A stretch of 13,097 nt of DNA from Pseudomonadota bacterium (GCA_023410975.1 JAEYPG010000511.1:1-13097), one strand, 5' to 3'. Counted from the first letter of the stretch, positions 1 to 8,396 are shown. The notes: generated by a model from the sequence alone, not told the origin. Numbers and translations: made by a program.

Positions 1-164
1 GTCGTCAGCCGCTCCAGCAGCAGCCCCACGCCACTGACATGCGGATTGGCCGCCACGGGCACGAAGCGCTGGTGCGCGCCGCCGCTGAAGAGACGGCGCA
101 GGCCCGCGGCCTGGTCGGTTCGGTCGCTCAACGAGGGCTGTCGCCGGGAAAGCAGACTGCGCAT
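1..164 (-). CDS. flhG: FlhG-like (MinD/FleN family) flagellar number regulator, N-terminal part only
   Basis: The gene runs off the left edge, so only about 54 residues are visible. It starts at an ATG 14 bases after the flhF stop, with a good GAGGAG ribosome site that overlaps the flhF end. The N-terminus holds DQAAGLRRLF (residues 17-26), which matches the DQAxxLR activator motif of FlhG that stimulates the FlhF GTPase; Q18 would be the key glutamine. Position right after flhF agrees, since flhF-flhG pairs control flagellar site and number. What is odd is residues 34-46, where FlhG/MinD proteins normally carry a GKGGVGKT P-loop: here the stretch reads FVPVAANPHVSGV, with no lysine. The protein may therefore have a degenerate ATPase domain. 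The assignment rests on the motif and the neighbour; the rest of the protein is outside the window. Confidence 0.7.
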   Translation of the reverse strand, partial: MRSLLSRRQPSLSDRTDQAAGLRRLFSGGAHQRFVPVAANPHVSGVGLLLERLT

Positions 165-178
165 GCCTTGCTTTCTCC

Positions 179-1918
179 TCAGGCCAACATCGGGGCCGGC
201 CCCGGAGCGGCGCGACCCGTACCGCAAAGCACCAGGCTCACGTCATCGGCCTGCAGCCGGTACACCGCAGCGCCGGCCGGACGCAGTGCACGCTCCACCA
301 GCATCTGACCCGACAGGCGGTGCCAGTCCTCGGGCACGCGCTGGCCGGTGGCCACGCCCACCACGCGCAGCCGGTGGCGGATCACCGCATCCAGCGCCGG
401 CCCCAGCTTCACCGCCTCGTCCAGCTTGGACAGGATCACGCCGCGGCACTGCGCAGCGCGCCAGGCGTGCATCACATCGTCGATCGTTTCGCCCTGCGAG
501 GCGGCGTTGACCACCAGCAGCCGCCGGATCGACGGGTGCACCAGCATGTCCAGCAGCTCGCGCGTGCGCTCGTCGCGCTGCGCCATGCCGGCCGTGTCGA
601 TGATCACCATCTTCTTGCCGCCCAGCAGCGACAGCAGGTCCTCCAGCGAGGTGCGGTCGTGCGCGGTGTGCACGGGCACGCCCAGGATGCGGCCGTAGGC
701 GCGCAGCTGCTCGTGCGCGCCCACCCGGTAGGCGTCCAGCGTGATCAGGCCGAGCTGACCCGGGCCGTGGCGCGTGGCGCAGGCCGCGGCCAGCTTGGCG
801 GTGGTGGTGGTCTTGCCCACGCCGGTGGAGCCGATGAGCGCGTACACGCCGCACTCCTCCTCCAACGGCACCTCGCCCTCGGGGCCGCAGAGGTTGCGCT
901 GCAGCACGCCCGCAGCCCAGGCCAGCGGGTCGCCCGCGTCCGGCGGCAACCCCGAGCCGAGCTTGCGGATGAGCCCGGGCGAGAAGCCGCATTCCAGCAA
1001 CCGCTGCGACAGCGCGGCCTGCGCCGGGTTGCGCTGGAGCTGGTCGGCATAGGCCAGCGCGTCCAGGCGCTGCTCGATCATCGCGCGCGCCGAGCGCAGC
1101 TCGTTGAGCATCTCGCCCTGCTCGCGGCGCAGGTCGGCCATCACCGGCGCCACCGCCTGCTCCACGGCCTCCAGCGCCATGGGCGCCACCGCTTCCGGCG
1201 GCGGCACCTGGATCGCCTCGCTCAGGATCGGCAGCTCATGCGACTGCAACTCATGCGACGGCAACTCATGCGACAGCAGCTCATGGGCCGGCAGGGCCTG
1301 GAGCGGCGCTGCTGACGGCGGCACTGCTGGCGGCGGCGCTGCCGGCACCGGCTGAGCTGCCAGCGGCAACACGGGCATCGACGGCATCGTGGCCGGCGAC
1401 ACCTGGATGGGCCGCATCGGGACGGGCGGCACCTGGATCGACTGCACCTGCACCGGTTGCGCCTGCACCGGCCGCACCGGCCGCACGGGGGTGGCGGTGG
1501 CGGCCATCTTGCCGACTGCGCTCACGGCAGCCGCCATCGGCGTGAGCATCGGCACCTGCGCGCGCGACATCTCGGCCTGGCGCCGTTTGAGCATGCGCTC
1601 GCGCACGTACTCCTGGAACGACAGCGTGCTCATGCCCATGCTGCCGCCCGCGGGGGGCTGCGCTTGCAGTGGCTGGAACGGCTGAGGCTTGCGGGCCTGC
1701 TGCGGCTGTGGCGCGGGCACTGGCGCGGGCGGCTGCCGCACCGGAAGGCCCGAGGCCATGCTCTCGATCTGGCGCATGCCGTCGTGCGGCATGGCCAGCA
1801 CTTCCACGCCCTCCGGGCACGGACGCGTGGACAGAACGACGGCCTCGTCGCCGAATGCCTGCCGCACCAGTTGCAGGGCCTCGCGCGGGCTGCGCGCGGT
1901 GAAGCGTTTGACGTTCAT
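179..1918 (-). CDS. flhF: Flagellar SRP-like GTPase FlhF
   Basis: FlhF is an SRP-family GTPase that acts at the membrane to place the flagellum. The GTPase motifs are clear: G1 P-loop GSTGVGKTT (residues 363-371), DAYRVGAHEQL (395-405), G3 DTAG (441-444) and G4 SKLD (497-500). The first ~45 residues (MNVKRFTARSPREALQLVRQ onward) are the typical FlhF B-domain start. Residues ~60-240 are a long proline/glutamine-rich linker, including a four-fold HEL repeat (211-229). An N-type helical region (~250-350) precedes the G domain. At 579 residues it is long for the family, and the linker accounts for the excess. Its ATG overlaps the flhA stop in an ATGA junction and is preceded by GGAGG, so translation is probably coupled to flhA. 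The flhG-like gene follows at once. Confidence 0.95.
   Translation of the reverse strand: MNVKRFTARSPREALQLVRQAFGDEAVVLSTRPCPEGVEVLAMPHDGMRQIESMASGLPVRQPPAPVPAPQPQQARKPQPFQPLQAQPPAGGSMGMSTLSFQEYVRERMLKRRQAEMSRAQVPMLTPMAAAVSAVGKMAATATPVRPVRPVQAQPVQVQSIQVPPVPMRPIQVSPATMPSMPVLPLAAQPVPAAPPPAVPPSAAPLQALPAHELLSHELPSHELQSHELPILSEAIQVPPPEAVAPMALEAVEQAVAPVMADLRREQGEMLNELRSARAMIEQRLDALAYADQLQRNPAQAALSQRLLECGFSPGLIRKLGSGLPPDAGDPLAWAAGVLQRNLCGPEGEVPLEEECGVYALIGSTGVGKTTTTAKLAAACATRHGPGQLGLITLDAYRVGAHEQLRAYGRILGVPVHTAHDRTSLEDLLSLLGGKKMVIIDTAGMAQRDERTRELLDMLVHPSIRRLLVVNAASQGETIDDVMHAWRAAQCRGVILSKLDEAVKLGPALDAVIRHRLRVVGVATGQRVPEDWHRLSGQMLVERALRPAGAAVYRLQADDVSLVLCGTGRAAPGPAPMLA
1231..1290. repeat. Four tandem 15-bp repeats inside flhF
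   Basis: Four consecutive 15-base units on the plus strand, all variants of GCARCTCATGCGACN (1231-1245, 1246-1260, 1261-1275, 1276-1290; the last is the most diverged). The unit length is a multiple of three, so gain or loss of units would keep frame. In FlhF they encode repeated SHELP-like pentapeptides (residues ~210-230) in the proline-rich linker. Confidence 0.85.
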
Positions 1919-4002
1919 GTTGTGCCTCCGATGATCGAGGCGATCCGGATGGTGTGGGTTTCAGGAATCTCGCTGTGCGCCAGCACCTTCAGGCGTGGCG
2001 CGGCGCGCTTGAGCAGTCGCGCCATGGGCGCGCGGATGGCGTCGGGCACCAGCAGGCACGCGGGCTGGCCCAGCTCCTCCTGGCGCTGCGCGGTGTCGGC
2101 GGCGCCACGGGTCAGGGCCTCGGCCACGCCGGGGTCCAGCGCCGCGCCGTGCGGGGAGTTCAGCGCCTGCGTCACCAGGCGCTCCAGCCCCGGCTCGATG
2201 GCGATCACGTCGAGCTCGCGCACCGGGCCGTAGATCTGCTGCACGATGGCCGGGGCCAGGTGCACGCGGATGCGTCGCGCCAGCTCGACCGGGTCGGCGG
2301 CCACCGCGGCGTTCTCCGCCAGGCACTCGACGACGGAGCGCATGTCACGGATGTGCACGCCCTCCTCCAACAGCAGCTGCAGCACCTTCTGCAGCACGGG
2401 GATGGCCACGATCTTGGGAACGACGTCTTCGATGAGCTTGGGTGCAAGCTTGGCCACGTGGTCCACCAGCTGCTGGGTTTCGGTGCGGCCCAGCAGCTTC
2501 GCGGCGTGGACCTGCATCAAGTGTGAGAGGTGCGTGGCGACCACGGTCGAACAATCAACGACCGTAAAGCCACCCATCTGCGCCTGCTCGCGCAGCCGCT
2601 CCTCGACCCACACGGCCGGCAGCCCGAAGGCCGGATCGGTGGTGGAGGTGCCGGGCAGCTTCTGCGTGGCGCCGCCGGGGTTGATGGCCAGCAGCATGCC
2701 GGGGAAGGCCTCGCCCTCGCCCACCACCGCGCCGCGCAGCGTCACGCGGTAGGCGCTGGGGCGCAGCTCCAGGTTGTCGCGGATGTGCACCGCCGGCGGC
2801 AGGAAGCCCACGTCCTGGGCGAACTTCTTGCGCACGCCCTTGATGCGGCTGAGCAGGTCGCCGTTGCGAGACTTGTCCACCAGCGCGATGAGCCGGTAGC
2901 CCACCTCCAGCCCCAGCGCGTCCACGGGCACGAGGTCGTCCCAGCTCGCCTCGGCGTCGCCGCTGCGCGCGGCCTCGGGCTGGGGCGCGGGCTGCGCCTC
3001 CTGGCGCCTGGCGTCCTGGTGCATGCGCCACGCGGCGGTGCCCAGCGCAGCGCCCAGCAGCAGGAACACCAGGTGCGGCATGCCGGGGATCAGCCCCAGC
3101 CCGCCCACGATGCCCGCGGTCATCCCCAGCGTGCGCGGCGAGCCGAAGAGCTGCGCGCCGATCTGGCTGCCCACGTCGGCGTCCTTGCCCACGCGCGAAA
3201 CCACCATCGCCGCGGCCACCGAGATCAGCAGCCCCGGGATCTGCGCCACCAGCGCGTCGCCCACGGCCAGCAGCACGTAGGTGTTGGCCGCCTGCGCCGC
3301 GCCCAGGTCGTGCTGCACCATGCCGATGGCAAAGCCGCCCACGATGTTGATGAACAGGATCAGCAGCCCGGCGATCGCGTCGCCGCGCACGAACTTGCTG
3401 GCGCCGTCCATGGAACCGAAGAACTCGGCCTCGTCGCCCACCTCGGCGCGGCGGCGCTTGGCCTCGGCCTCGTCGATGAGCCCGGCGTTGAGGTCGGCGT
3501 CGATGGCCATCTGCTTGCCGGGCATGGCGTCCAGCGTGAAGCGCGCGCCCACCTCGGCGATGCGCTCGGCCCCCTTGGTCACGACGATGAAGTTGATGAC
3601 CACCAGCACCGCGAACACGATCAGGCCCACGGTGAAGTTGCCGCCGATGAGGAAATGGCCGAAGGCCTCGATGACGTGGCCGGCCGCGCCGGTGCCGGTG
3701 TGGCCTTCCAGCAGCACCACGCGCGAGGATGCGACGTTGAGCGACAGGCGCAGCAGCGTGGTCACCAGCAGCACCGCCGGGAAGGCGGCGAAGTCCAGCG
3801 GACGCACCATGCTGGAGGCCGTCAGCATCACCATCAGCGCCATCGCGATGTTGAAGGTGAACAGCAGGTCCAGCACGAAGGCCGGCAGCGGCAGCACCAT
3901 CATGGCCAGCACCATGACCACGAACAGCGGCGCCGCCAGCGTGCGCATGAAATCCTGCCTCACGCCCAGCACCGCCTGCAGCCGGGCGAGATAGGTGTTC
4001 AT
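1915..4002 (-). CDS. flhA: Flagellar type III export gate protein FlhA
   Basis: FlhA is the large membrane component of the flagellar type III export gate; it uses proton motive force and docks export substrates and chaperones. At 695 residues it has the usual family length. The N-terminal half has the expected hydrophobic segments (from ~22 to ~330), with the FHIPEP cytoplasmic loop at ~144-210 containing the RFTLDAMPGKQMAIDADLNAG signature and FVRGDA, where D208 matches the functionally critical Asp208 of Salmonella FlhA. The C-terminal cytoplasmic domain starts after a charged linker (~335-360). The start is the ATG giving MNTYLARLQAVLGVRQDF; no strong ribosome site is visible before it. 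Its TGA overlaps the flhF ATG. A 288-base gap with REP-like hairpins separates it from flhB upstream. Confidence 0.97.
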   Translation of the reverse strand: MNTYLARLQAVLGVRQDFMRTLAAPLFVVMVLAMMVLPLPAFVLDLLFTFNIAMALMVMLTASSMVRPLDFAAFPAVLLVTTLLRLSLNVASSRVVLLEGHTGTGAAGHVIEAFGHFLIGGNFTVGLIVFAVLVVINFIVVTKGAERIAEVGARFTLDAMPGKQMAIDADLNAGLIDEAEAKRRRAEVGDEAEFFGSMDGASKFVRGDAIAGLLILFINIVGGFAIGMVQHDLGAAQAANTYVLLAVGDALVAQIPGLLISVAAAMVVSRVGKDADVGSQIGAQLFGSPRTLGMTAGIVGGLGLIPGMPHLVFLLLGAALGTAAWRMHQDARRQEAQPAPQPEAARSGDAEASWDDLVPVDALGLEVGYRLIALVDKSRNGDLLSRIKGVRKKFAQDVGFLPPAVHIRDNLELRPSAYRVTLRGAVVGEGEAFPGMLLAINPGGATQKLPGTSTTDPAFGLPAVWVEERLREQAQMGGFTVVDCSTVVATHLSHLMQVHAAKLLGRTETQQLVDHVAKLAPKLIEDVVPKIVAIPVLQKVLQLLLEEGVHIRDMRSVVECLAENAAVAADPVELARRIRVHLAPAIVQQIYGPVRELDVIAIEPGLERLVTQALNSPHGAALDPGVAEALTRGAADTAQRQEELGQPACLLVPDAIRAPMARLLKRAAPRLKVLAHSEIPETHTIRIASIIGGTT

Positions 4003-4159
4003 GGGGCGAGATTGTTCCCAGCCCGCGCCAAAACTTGAGCCGGATTAGCGGGCCGAAAACGGCGCTGTTCGCAGGGCTCGGGCGGCGCGGCGGCGGTTGG
4101 CGCGCGCGCCTTCAACCAGGCCGCAGGAAGTCGCGAAATCAAGCAAGGGAAATCCGTCA

Positions 4160-4255
4160 CGCCTGCGCAAGGCCTGTCCCCGCGCAGGCGGGAACGGGCG
4201 CGCACGGGCTCCGGGCAGCATCCCGGGCAGCATGGATGCCCGCCTTCGCGGGCAT
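4160..4255. repeat. REP-like palindromic element, two hairpins between flhB and flhA
   Basis: Two strong dyads occupy the flhB-flhA gap. One has a perfect 9-bp stem (CGCCTGCGC at 4160-4168 with GCGCAGGCG at 4182-4190). The other is an 8-bp stem with a CTTC loop (ATGCCCGC at 4236-4243 with GCGGGCAT at 4248-4255). The left arm around 4179-4192 (CCCGCGCAGGCGGG) is also an imperfect inverted copy of the right arm, so the whole resembles the dispersed 'CCCGCCTTCGCGGG' repeats common between genes of proteobacteria. Neither hairpin is followed by a T-run, so this is not a standard terminator. It could attenuate transcription or stabilise the flhB transcript. Dispersal in the genome cannot be seen from this window. 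Confidence 0.75.
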
Positions 4256-4290
4256 GGCGGAACGCCTTCACCGGCAACCGCGCACCGGAA

Positions 4291-5439
4291 TCAGCCTTGC
4301 GCGGACTTGTTCTGCGGGTCCATGTCCGGCGGTACCGGCAGCGCCGGCAGCGCCGCGGGCATGGCGCCGCGCCCGGCCATGGCCGCCTTGAGCTGCCACA
4401 CGTAGGCCAGCACCTGCGCCACCGCGGCGAACAGCGCAGAGGGAATCTCGCGTTCGAGCTCGCCGTGGGCATACAGCGCGCGCGCCAGCGGCGGCGCCTC
4501 CAGCACCGGCACCTTGTGCTCCCGCGCCAGGTCGCGGATGCGCTGCGCCACCAAGTCGGCGCCCTTGGCCACCACGCGCGGCGCGGCCATCGTGGCCTCG
4601 TCGTAGCGCAGCGCCACGGCGTAGTGCGTCGGGTTGGTCACCACCAGGTCGGCCTTGGGCACCGCCGCGAGCATGCGCCGGCGCGACGCCTCGCGCATGC
4701 GCTGGCGGATGCGGCCCTTGACCTCCGGGCTGCCCTCGGCCTGCTTGTGCTCCTGCTTGAACTCCTGGTGGCTCATGCGCAGCCGCTTGAGCAGCATGAA
4801 GCGCTGCAGCGGCACGTCCACCAACGCGAACAGCGCCAGCACCCCCACCAGCAGCGCCAGGCCGCCGTAGATCCGCCCGCCGCTGTCGGCCAGGGCCTGC
4901 GGCAGCGCCTGCATCAGCAGCGCCGTGAAATCCTGCAGGTGCGCGCGCAAGTACAGCGCGCCCACCAGCCCCAGCACCAGCGCCAGCAGGCACGCCTTGA
5001 GCGTCTGCACGAGCTGGTCCTTGGAGAACAGCCGCACCACGCCCGTGAGCGGATTGAGGCGGCTGAAATTGGGTTGCAGCGCCTTCGTGGTGAAGTTCCA
5101 GCCGCCGCCGCCCAGCGCCGCGGCCACTGCCACCAGCGCCATCACCAGCCCCAGCGGCAGCACCACCAGCAAAAACTGCAGCCCCAGCTCGGACAGCCGC
5201 TCCAGCATCGTTTGCGGGCTGGCCAGTGCGTGCGCATCGAAGCGCAGCCCGTGCGCCAGCAGCTGCCGCAGCCGCTCGACCAGCAGGGGCGCGAACGCCA
5301 CCAGCGCCGCACCGCCCACGGCCAGCGCCGCGAAATGGCCCAGGTCGCGCGAACGCGCGATCTGGCCCTCCTCGCGGGCCTTGCGGATCTTGCGTTCCGA
5401 TGCGGGTAACTGGCGGTCCTGCCCGCCTTCGTCAGCCAT
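4291..5439 (-). CDS. flhB: Flagellar type III export gate protein FlhB
   Basis: FlhB sits in the export gate and switches substrate specificity from rod/hook to filament proteins after self-cleavage. The diagnostic NPTH autocleavage site is at residues 269-272, the same position as in Salmonella, followed by YAVALRY. The N-terminus (ASERKIRKAREEGQIARSRDL) is the conserved FlhB start. Four hydrophobic segments lie at roughly 36-62, 84-110, 143-165 and 188-212. The length of 382 residues is normal; the last ~30 residues form a proline/alanine-rich tail. The ATG at 5439 lies 30 bases after the cheZ stop with only a weak GAAGAG ribosome site. There is little room for a promoter between the two genes, so flhB is either read from upstream or from a promoter inside cheZ. 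Confidence 0.97.
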   Translation of the reverse strand: MADEGGQDRQLPASERKIRKAREEGQIARSRDLGHFAALAVGGAALVAFAPLLVERLRQLLAHGLRFDAHALASPQTMLERLSELGLQFLLVVLPLGLVMALVAVAAALGGGGWNFTTKALQPNFSRLNPLTGVVRLFSKDQLVQTLKACLLALVLGLVGALYLRAHLQDFTALLMQALPQALADSGGRIYGGLALLVGVLALFALVDVPLQRFMLLKRLRMSHQEFKQEHKQAEGSPEVKGRIRQRMREASRRRMLAAVPKADLVVTNPTHYAVALRYDEATMAAPRVVAKGADLVAQRIRDLAREHKVPVLEAPPLARALYAHGELEREIPSALFAAVAQVLAYVWQLKAAMAGRGAMPAALPALPVPPDMDPQNKSAQG

Positions 5440-5469
5440 GGCGGCTCTTCAGCGAGCGAATGCCCGTCC

Positions 5470-6120
5470 TCAGAACCCCAGGCTGGCCAGCAGGTCGTCT
5501 ACCTCGCTCTGGTCGCTGACGACATCGGTGCGGCCCGTGGGGTCGACCACCGGGCCGTCGAGCTCCTGGGCCACGGCGGCCAGCGAGGACGGCGCGTGCA
5601 GCTTCTCGCGCTGGTCGGGCGGGATCACCTGCACCAGCAGCTTGACCAGACCGTCCTCAAGCTCGTTGGCCAGGTTCACCACCTTGGCCACCACCTGCCC
5701 TGTGAGGTCGTGGAAGTCCTGCGCCATCATGATGTCGGTCAGATGAGCGTCGATGCGCGCCGAGGACTGCTCGACGTCATGCATGAAGTTCATCACCGCG
5801 CCGGAGGCCACGGCCTTGACGGGGTTGGCCACCATGGCCGCGGCCATCTCGCGCGTGGTCTGGCTGATGCGCTGCTGTTCGGCCTTGGCCTGGTCCACCG
5901 AGTTGAGCACCCTGTTGGCGGCGTCGGCGGTCTTGGTGGCGATGTACTGCAGCCGGCTGCGCGCGTCGGGCAGCCCGTCGGTGGCGGCCTGCAGCCGCGG
6001 CATCACGTCGAGCTGCTGCATCGTGTCGTGCAGCATGCGCGTGATGGCGCCGAGCTGCTGGAACACCTCGGGTGAAACGATCAGCGGCGCGCTTGGCGTG
6101 GGCATTTCTGGGAGATTCAT
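5470..6120 (-). CDS. cheZ: CheY-phosphate phosphatase CheZ
   Basis: CheZ removes phosphate from CheY-P and so resets the motor signal. The catalytic helix segment MMAQDFHDLTGQV (residues 131-143) contains D138 and Q142, which align with E. coli Asp143 and the catalytic Gln147. The C-terminal tail EVDDLLASLGF (206-216) is the CheY-binding peptide, and an acidic/polar linker connects the two. I chose the ATG at 6120 (216 residues) over a GTG at 6144: the ATG has a GGAG ribosome site 6 bases upstream, and the GTG would lie inside the end of cheY. It lies directly after cheY, as its partner should. Confidence 0.94.
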   Translation of the reverse strand: MNLPEMPTPSAPLIVSPEVFQQLGAITRMLHDTMQQLDVMPRLQAATDGLPDARSRLQYIATKTADAANRVLNSVDQAKAEQQRISQTTREMAAAMVANPVKAVASGAVMNFMHDVEQSSARIDAHLTDIMMAQDFHDLTGQVVAKVVNLANELEDGLVKLLVQVIPPDQREKLHAPSSLAAVAQELDGPVVDPTGRTDVVSDQSEVDDLLASLGF

Positions 6121-6136
6121 GTCGCGCTCCGTCACT

Positions 6137-6535
6137 TCAAGCACTTGCCGCCATCTTCTGCAGGATCTTCTGCACCTTCTCTTCCAGCGTGGCCTTGGTG
6201 AAGGGCTTGACGATGTAGCCCGCCGCTCCGCTCTGCGCCGCGCGCACGATGTCCTCCTTGCGCGCCTCGGCCGTGACCATGAGCACCGGCAGGTGCTTCA
6301 AGGCAGGATCAGCCTTCACCGCCGACAGCAGCTCGAAGCCATTCATGTTGGGCATGTTGATGTCGCTGACGACGAAGTCGAACTTCTGGTTCTTGAGCAT
6401 GCTCAACGCGATGGCGCCGTCCTCGGCTTCATCGGCGTTGTGGCAACCCATCTCCTTGAGCAGACCGCGCACGATGCGGCGCATGGTGGAAAAGTCGTCG
6501 ACGATCAGGAACTTCAGATCGGTGGGGGTGCTCAT
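6137..6535 (-). CDS. cheY: Chemotaxis response regulator CheY
   Basis: A single-domain receiver of 132 residues. When phosphorylated it binds the flagellar switch (FliM) to change rotation. All receiver residues are present: acidic pair D13/D14, phospho-acceptor D58 in VVSDINMPNMNG, T88 in MVTAEA, and K110 in VKPF; Y107 corresponds to the switch aromatic. FSTMRRIVRGLL after the acidic pair is typical of true CheY. The ATG overlaps the motB stop (ATGA), and no strong ribosome site is visible, so translation is probably coupled to motB. It is followed immediately by cheZ. Confidence 0.97.
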   Translation of the reverse strand: MSTPTDLKFLIVDDFSTMRRIVRGLLKEMGCHNADEAEDGAIALSMLKNQKFDFVVSDINMPNMNGFELLSAVKADPALKHLPVLMVTAEARKEDIVRAAQSGAAGYIVKPFTKATLEEKVQKILQKMAASA

Positions 6536-7509
6536 GGTGTGCGTTGCGGGCGAATGGAGGGAGGCGCCGGGGTTATCGGCGGGACGCCGGGAACGCTTGA
6601 GTCCTTGCCGTCCAGGGCCTGTGCCAGGCCCGACGCGCTGTGGAAGAAGCGTTCCTCGGCTTCGCGGTTCATGACGATGATGCTGATGCGCCGATTTTGC
6701 GGGTTCAGCGGGTCCTTCGGGTCGTACAGCACGCTCGATGCGAGACCTTGCACACGCACCACGCGATCTTCGGGCAGTCCGCCGGCAATGAGCTCGCGCC
6801 GGCTGGCGTTGGCCCGGTCGCTGGAGAGCTCCCAGTTGCTGTAGCCGCGGTCCCCGCCGGCGTACGGATGCGCGTCGGTGTGGCCTTCGAGCGTGAGGCG
6901 GTTGGAGATGTCGGCCAGCGTCTGGCCGATTTCGCGCAACAGTTCACGCATGTAGGGCTGTACCACCGCGCTGCCGCTGGCGAACATGGGACGGTTGTGC
7001 TCATCGACGATCTGGATACGCAGCCCGTCCCGCACCATCTCGACCTTGATCTGCGGCGACAGCGAATTCAGGCGCGGATTGTCGATGAGCTTCTTTTGCA
7101 CGCGCAGCTTGAGCGCTTCGAGCTGGCGCACCTCAGCGCGGGCCTGGTCGCCCTTGAGCGGGCGCAGCGCGTTGTGGTCATTCACGGGGTCGATGTCGCC
7201 GCGCTTGACCTGGCCGGCGCTGCGCGAGAGGTCCTGACCGCCGCCCTTGATGATGCTCGTGGCGTCGCCCGTGCCGTTGCTGGTGCTGCCGCTCATCGAG
7301 AACTTCATGGGGGAGTTGAAGTAGTCGGCCAGGCCCTTGCGGTCGCCCTCGGTGAGCGAGCCCATGAGCCACATCAGCAGGAAGAAGGCCATCATCGCCG
7401 TGACGAAGTCGGCATAGGCGATCTTCCACGCGCCGCCGTGTGGCGCGTGCTTGCTCTTGCGCACGCGCTTGATGATGATGGGCGGCTGCCCCTTGACGTC
7501 GCCCGCCAT
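6532..7509 (-). CDS. motB: Flagellar stator protein MotB
   Basis: MotB forms the proton-conducting stator with MotA and anchors it to peptidoglycan. A short basic cytoplasmic N-terminus (RVRKSKHAPHGGAWKIAYADF) leads into one membrane segment (~33-50). D34 in YADFVTAMMAFF is the proton-binding aspartate, equivalent to E. coli Asp32; its context is of the proton (MotB) type. A plug/linker region (~51-130) precedes an OmpA-like peptidoglycan-binding domain (~165-285) with LEGHTDAHPY and NWELSSDRANASRREL. The final ~30 residues are proline-rich. The length of 325 residues is normal. The ATG lies 26 bases after the motA stop, with AGGG a little upstream. The TGA overlaps the cheY ATG. Confidence 0.97.
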   Translation of the reverse strand: MAGDVKGQPPIIIKRVRKSKHAPHGGAWKIAYADFVTAMMAFFLLMWLMGSLTEGDRKGLADYFNSPMKFSMSGSTSNGTGDATSIIKGGGQDLSRSAGQVKRGDIDPVNDHNALRPLKGDQARAEVRQLEALKLRVQKKLIDNPRLNSLSPQIKVEMVRDGLRIQIVDEHNRPMFASGSAVVQPYMRELLREIGQTLADISNRLTLEGHTDAHPYAGGDRGYSNWELSSDRANASRRELIAGGLPEDRVVRVQGLASSVLYDPKDPLNPQNRRISIIVMNREAEERFFHSASGLAQALDGKDSSVPGVPPITPAPPSIRPQRTP

Positions 7510-7535
7510 GGCTCAGCCCTGAACGTCCCGGCGCA

Positions 7536-8396
7536 TCATTTCTTGCCCTTGACGTGGTTTTCGAGCTCGGCAAAGGACGGCCGCTCGGTTGAATAGAGCA
7601 CCTTGCGCCCGAACTCCATGGCCACCTGCGGCGCGTAGCCCTGCATCGAGGCCAGCAGCGTGGTCTTGATGCACTGAAGCTCCTTGGTGGCCTCGTCGGC
7701 CTTTTGTTCCATGAGACCGGCCAGCGGCTCGAAGATGGCATAGGACAACAGGATGCCCAGGAAGGTGCCCACCAGCGCCGAGCCGATCATGGCGCCCAGC
7801 ACCGCCGGGGGCTGGCCCACGGAGCCCATGGTGTTGACCACCCCCAGCACGGCCGCGACGATGCCGAAGGCCGGCAACCCGCCGGCCACGCGCGTCATCG
7901 CCGCAGCGGGCGCATGCGCCTCGGCGTGGTGGGTCTCGATCTCGCTGTCCATCAGGCTCTCGATCTCGTGCGCGTTGAGGTTGCCCGAGACCATCATGCG
8001 CAGGTAGTCGGTGATGAACTCCACGGCGTGGTGGTCGGCGCTGACGACGGGGTAGCGCTGGAACAGCGCCGACTCCGCCGGCGCGTCCACGTCATGCTCG
8101 ATGGCGATGAGGCCTTCCTTGCGCGCCTTCTGCAGGATGTCGAAGAGCAGCGCCATGAGCTCCAGGTAGCGCGTCTTGCTGTACTTGGAGCCCTTGAAGC
8201 ACGTCTTCAGGCTGCGCAGCGTGGCCTTGAGCACCTTGGGCTGGTTGTTGGCCACGAACGCGCCCAGCGCCGCGCCGCCGATGGTGACCAGCTCGAAGGG
8301 CAATGCTTGCAGCACGACCGCGATGTTGCCGCCGTGTACGACGAAGACGCCGAAAACGCAGCTCAGCGCCAGGGTCCAGCCGATGAGAACGAACAT
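7536..8396 (-). CDS. motA: Flagellar stator protein MotA
   Basis: MotA is the multi-pass stator subunit that turns the rotor. Hydrophobic segments lie at ~2-20, 33-50, 170-190 and 198-222. Charged residues R92 and E100 in the cytoplasmic loop (KARKEGLIAIE) correspond to E. coli Arg90 and Glu98, and P175 in GGLPAFGIVAAVLGVV to the conserved Pro173. The start is taken at the ATG giving MFVLIGWTLALSCVFG, the family's usual N-terminus (286 residues). An in-frame GTG at 8471 would add 25 residues, but a FliA promoter lies inside that extension, so it would not be fully transcribed from that promoter. No clear ribosome site precedes the ATG. Confidence 0.96.
   Translation of the reverse strand: MFVLIGWTLALSCVFGVFVVHGGNIAVVLQALPFELVTIGGAALGAFVANNQPKVLKATLRSLKTCFKGSKYSKTRYLELMALLFDILQKARKEGLIAIEHDVDAPAESALFQRYPVVSADHHAVEFITDYLRMMVSGNLNAHEIESLMDSEIETHHAEAHAPAAAMTRVAGGLPAFGIVAAVLGVVNTMGSVGQPPAVLGAMIGSALVGTFLGILLSYAIFEPLAGLMEQKADEATKELQCIKTTLLASMQGYAPQVAMEFGRKVLYSTERPSFAELENHVKGKK

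Noticed and set aside
2530..4038. 502-codon open frame on the plus strand opposite flhA
   Set aside because: It is antisense to a complete, motif-verified FlhA. Its product is a low-complexity H/Q/R/G-rich string typical of mirror frames in GC-rich genes.
4012..4038. Possible FliA promoter before flhA (TCAAGTTT, 11 bases, GGGAACAA on the minus strand)
   Set aside because: The -35-like box is good, but the -10 box matches only about 4 of 8, and the start would leave almost no leader before the ATG at 4002.
4297..5409. 370-codon open frame on the plus strand opposite flhB
   Set aside because: Antisense shadow of flhB; product is H/Q/R-rich without any family motif.
6121..6144. Upstream GTG start for cheZ
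   Set aside because: It lies inside the end of cheY, and the ATG at 6120 has a clear GGAG ribosome site.
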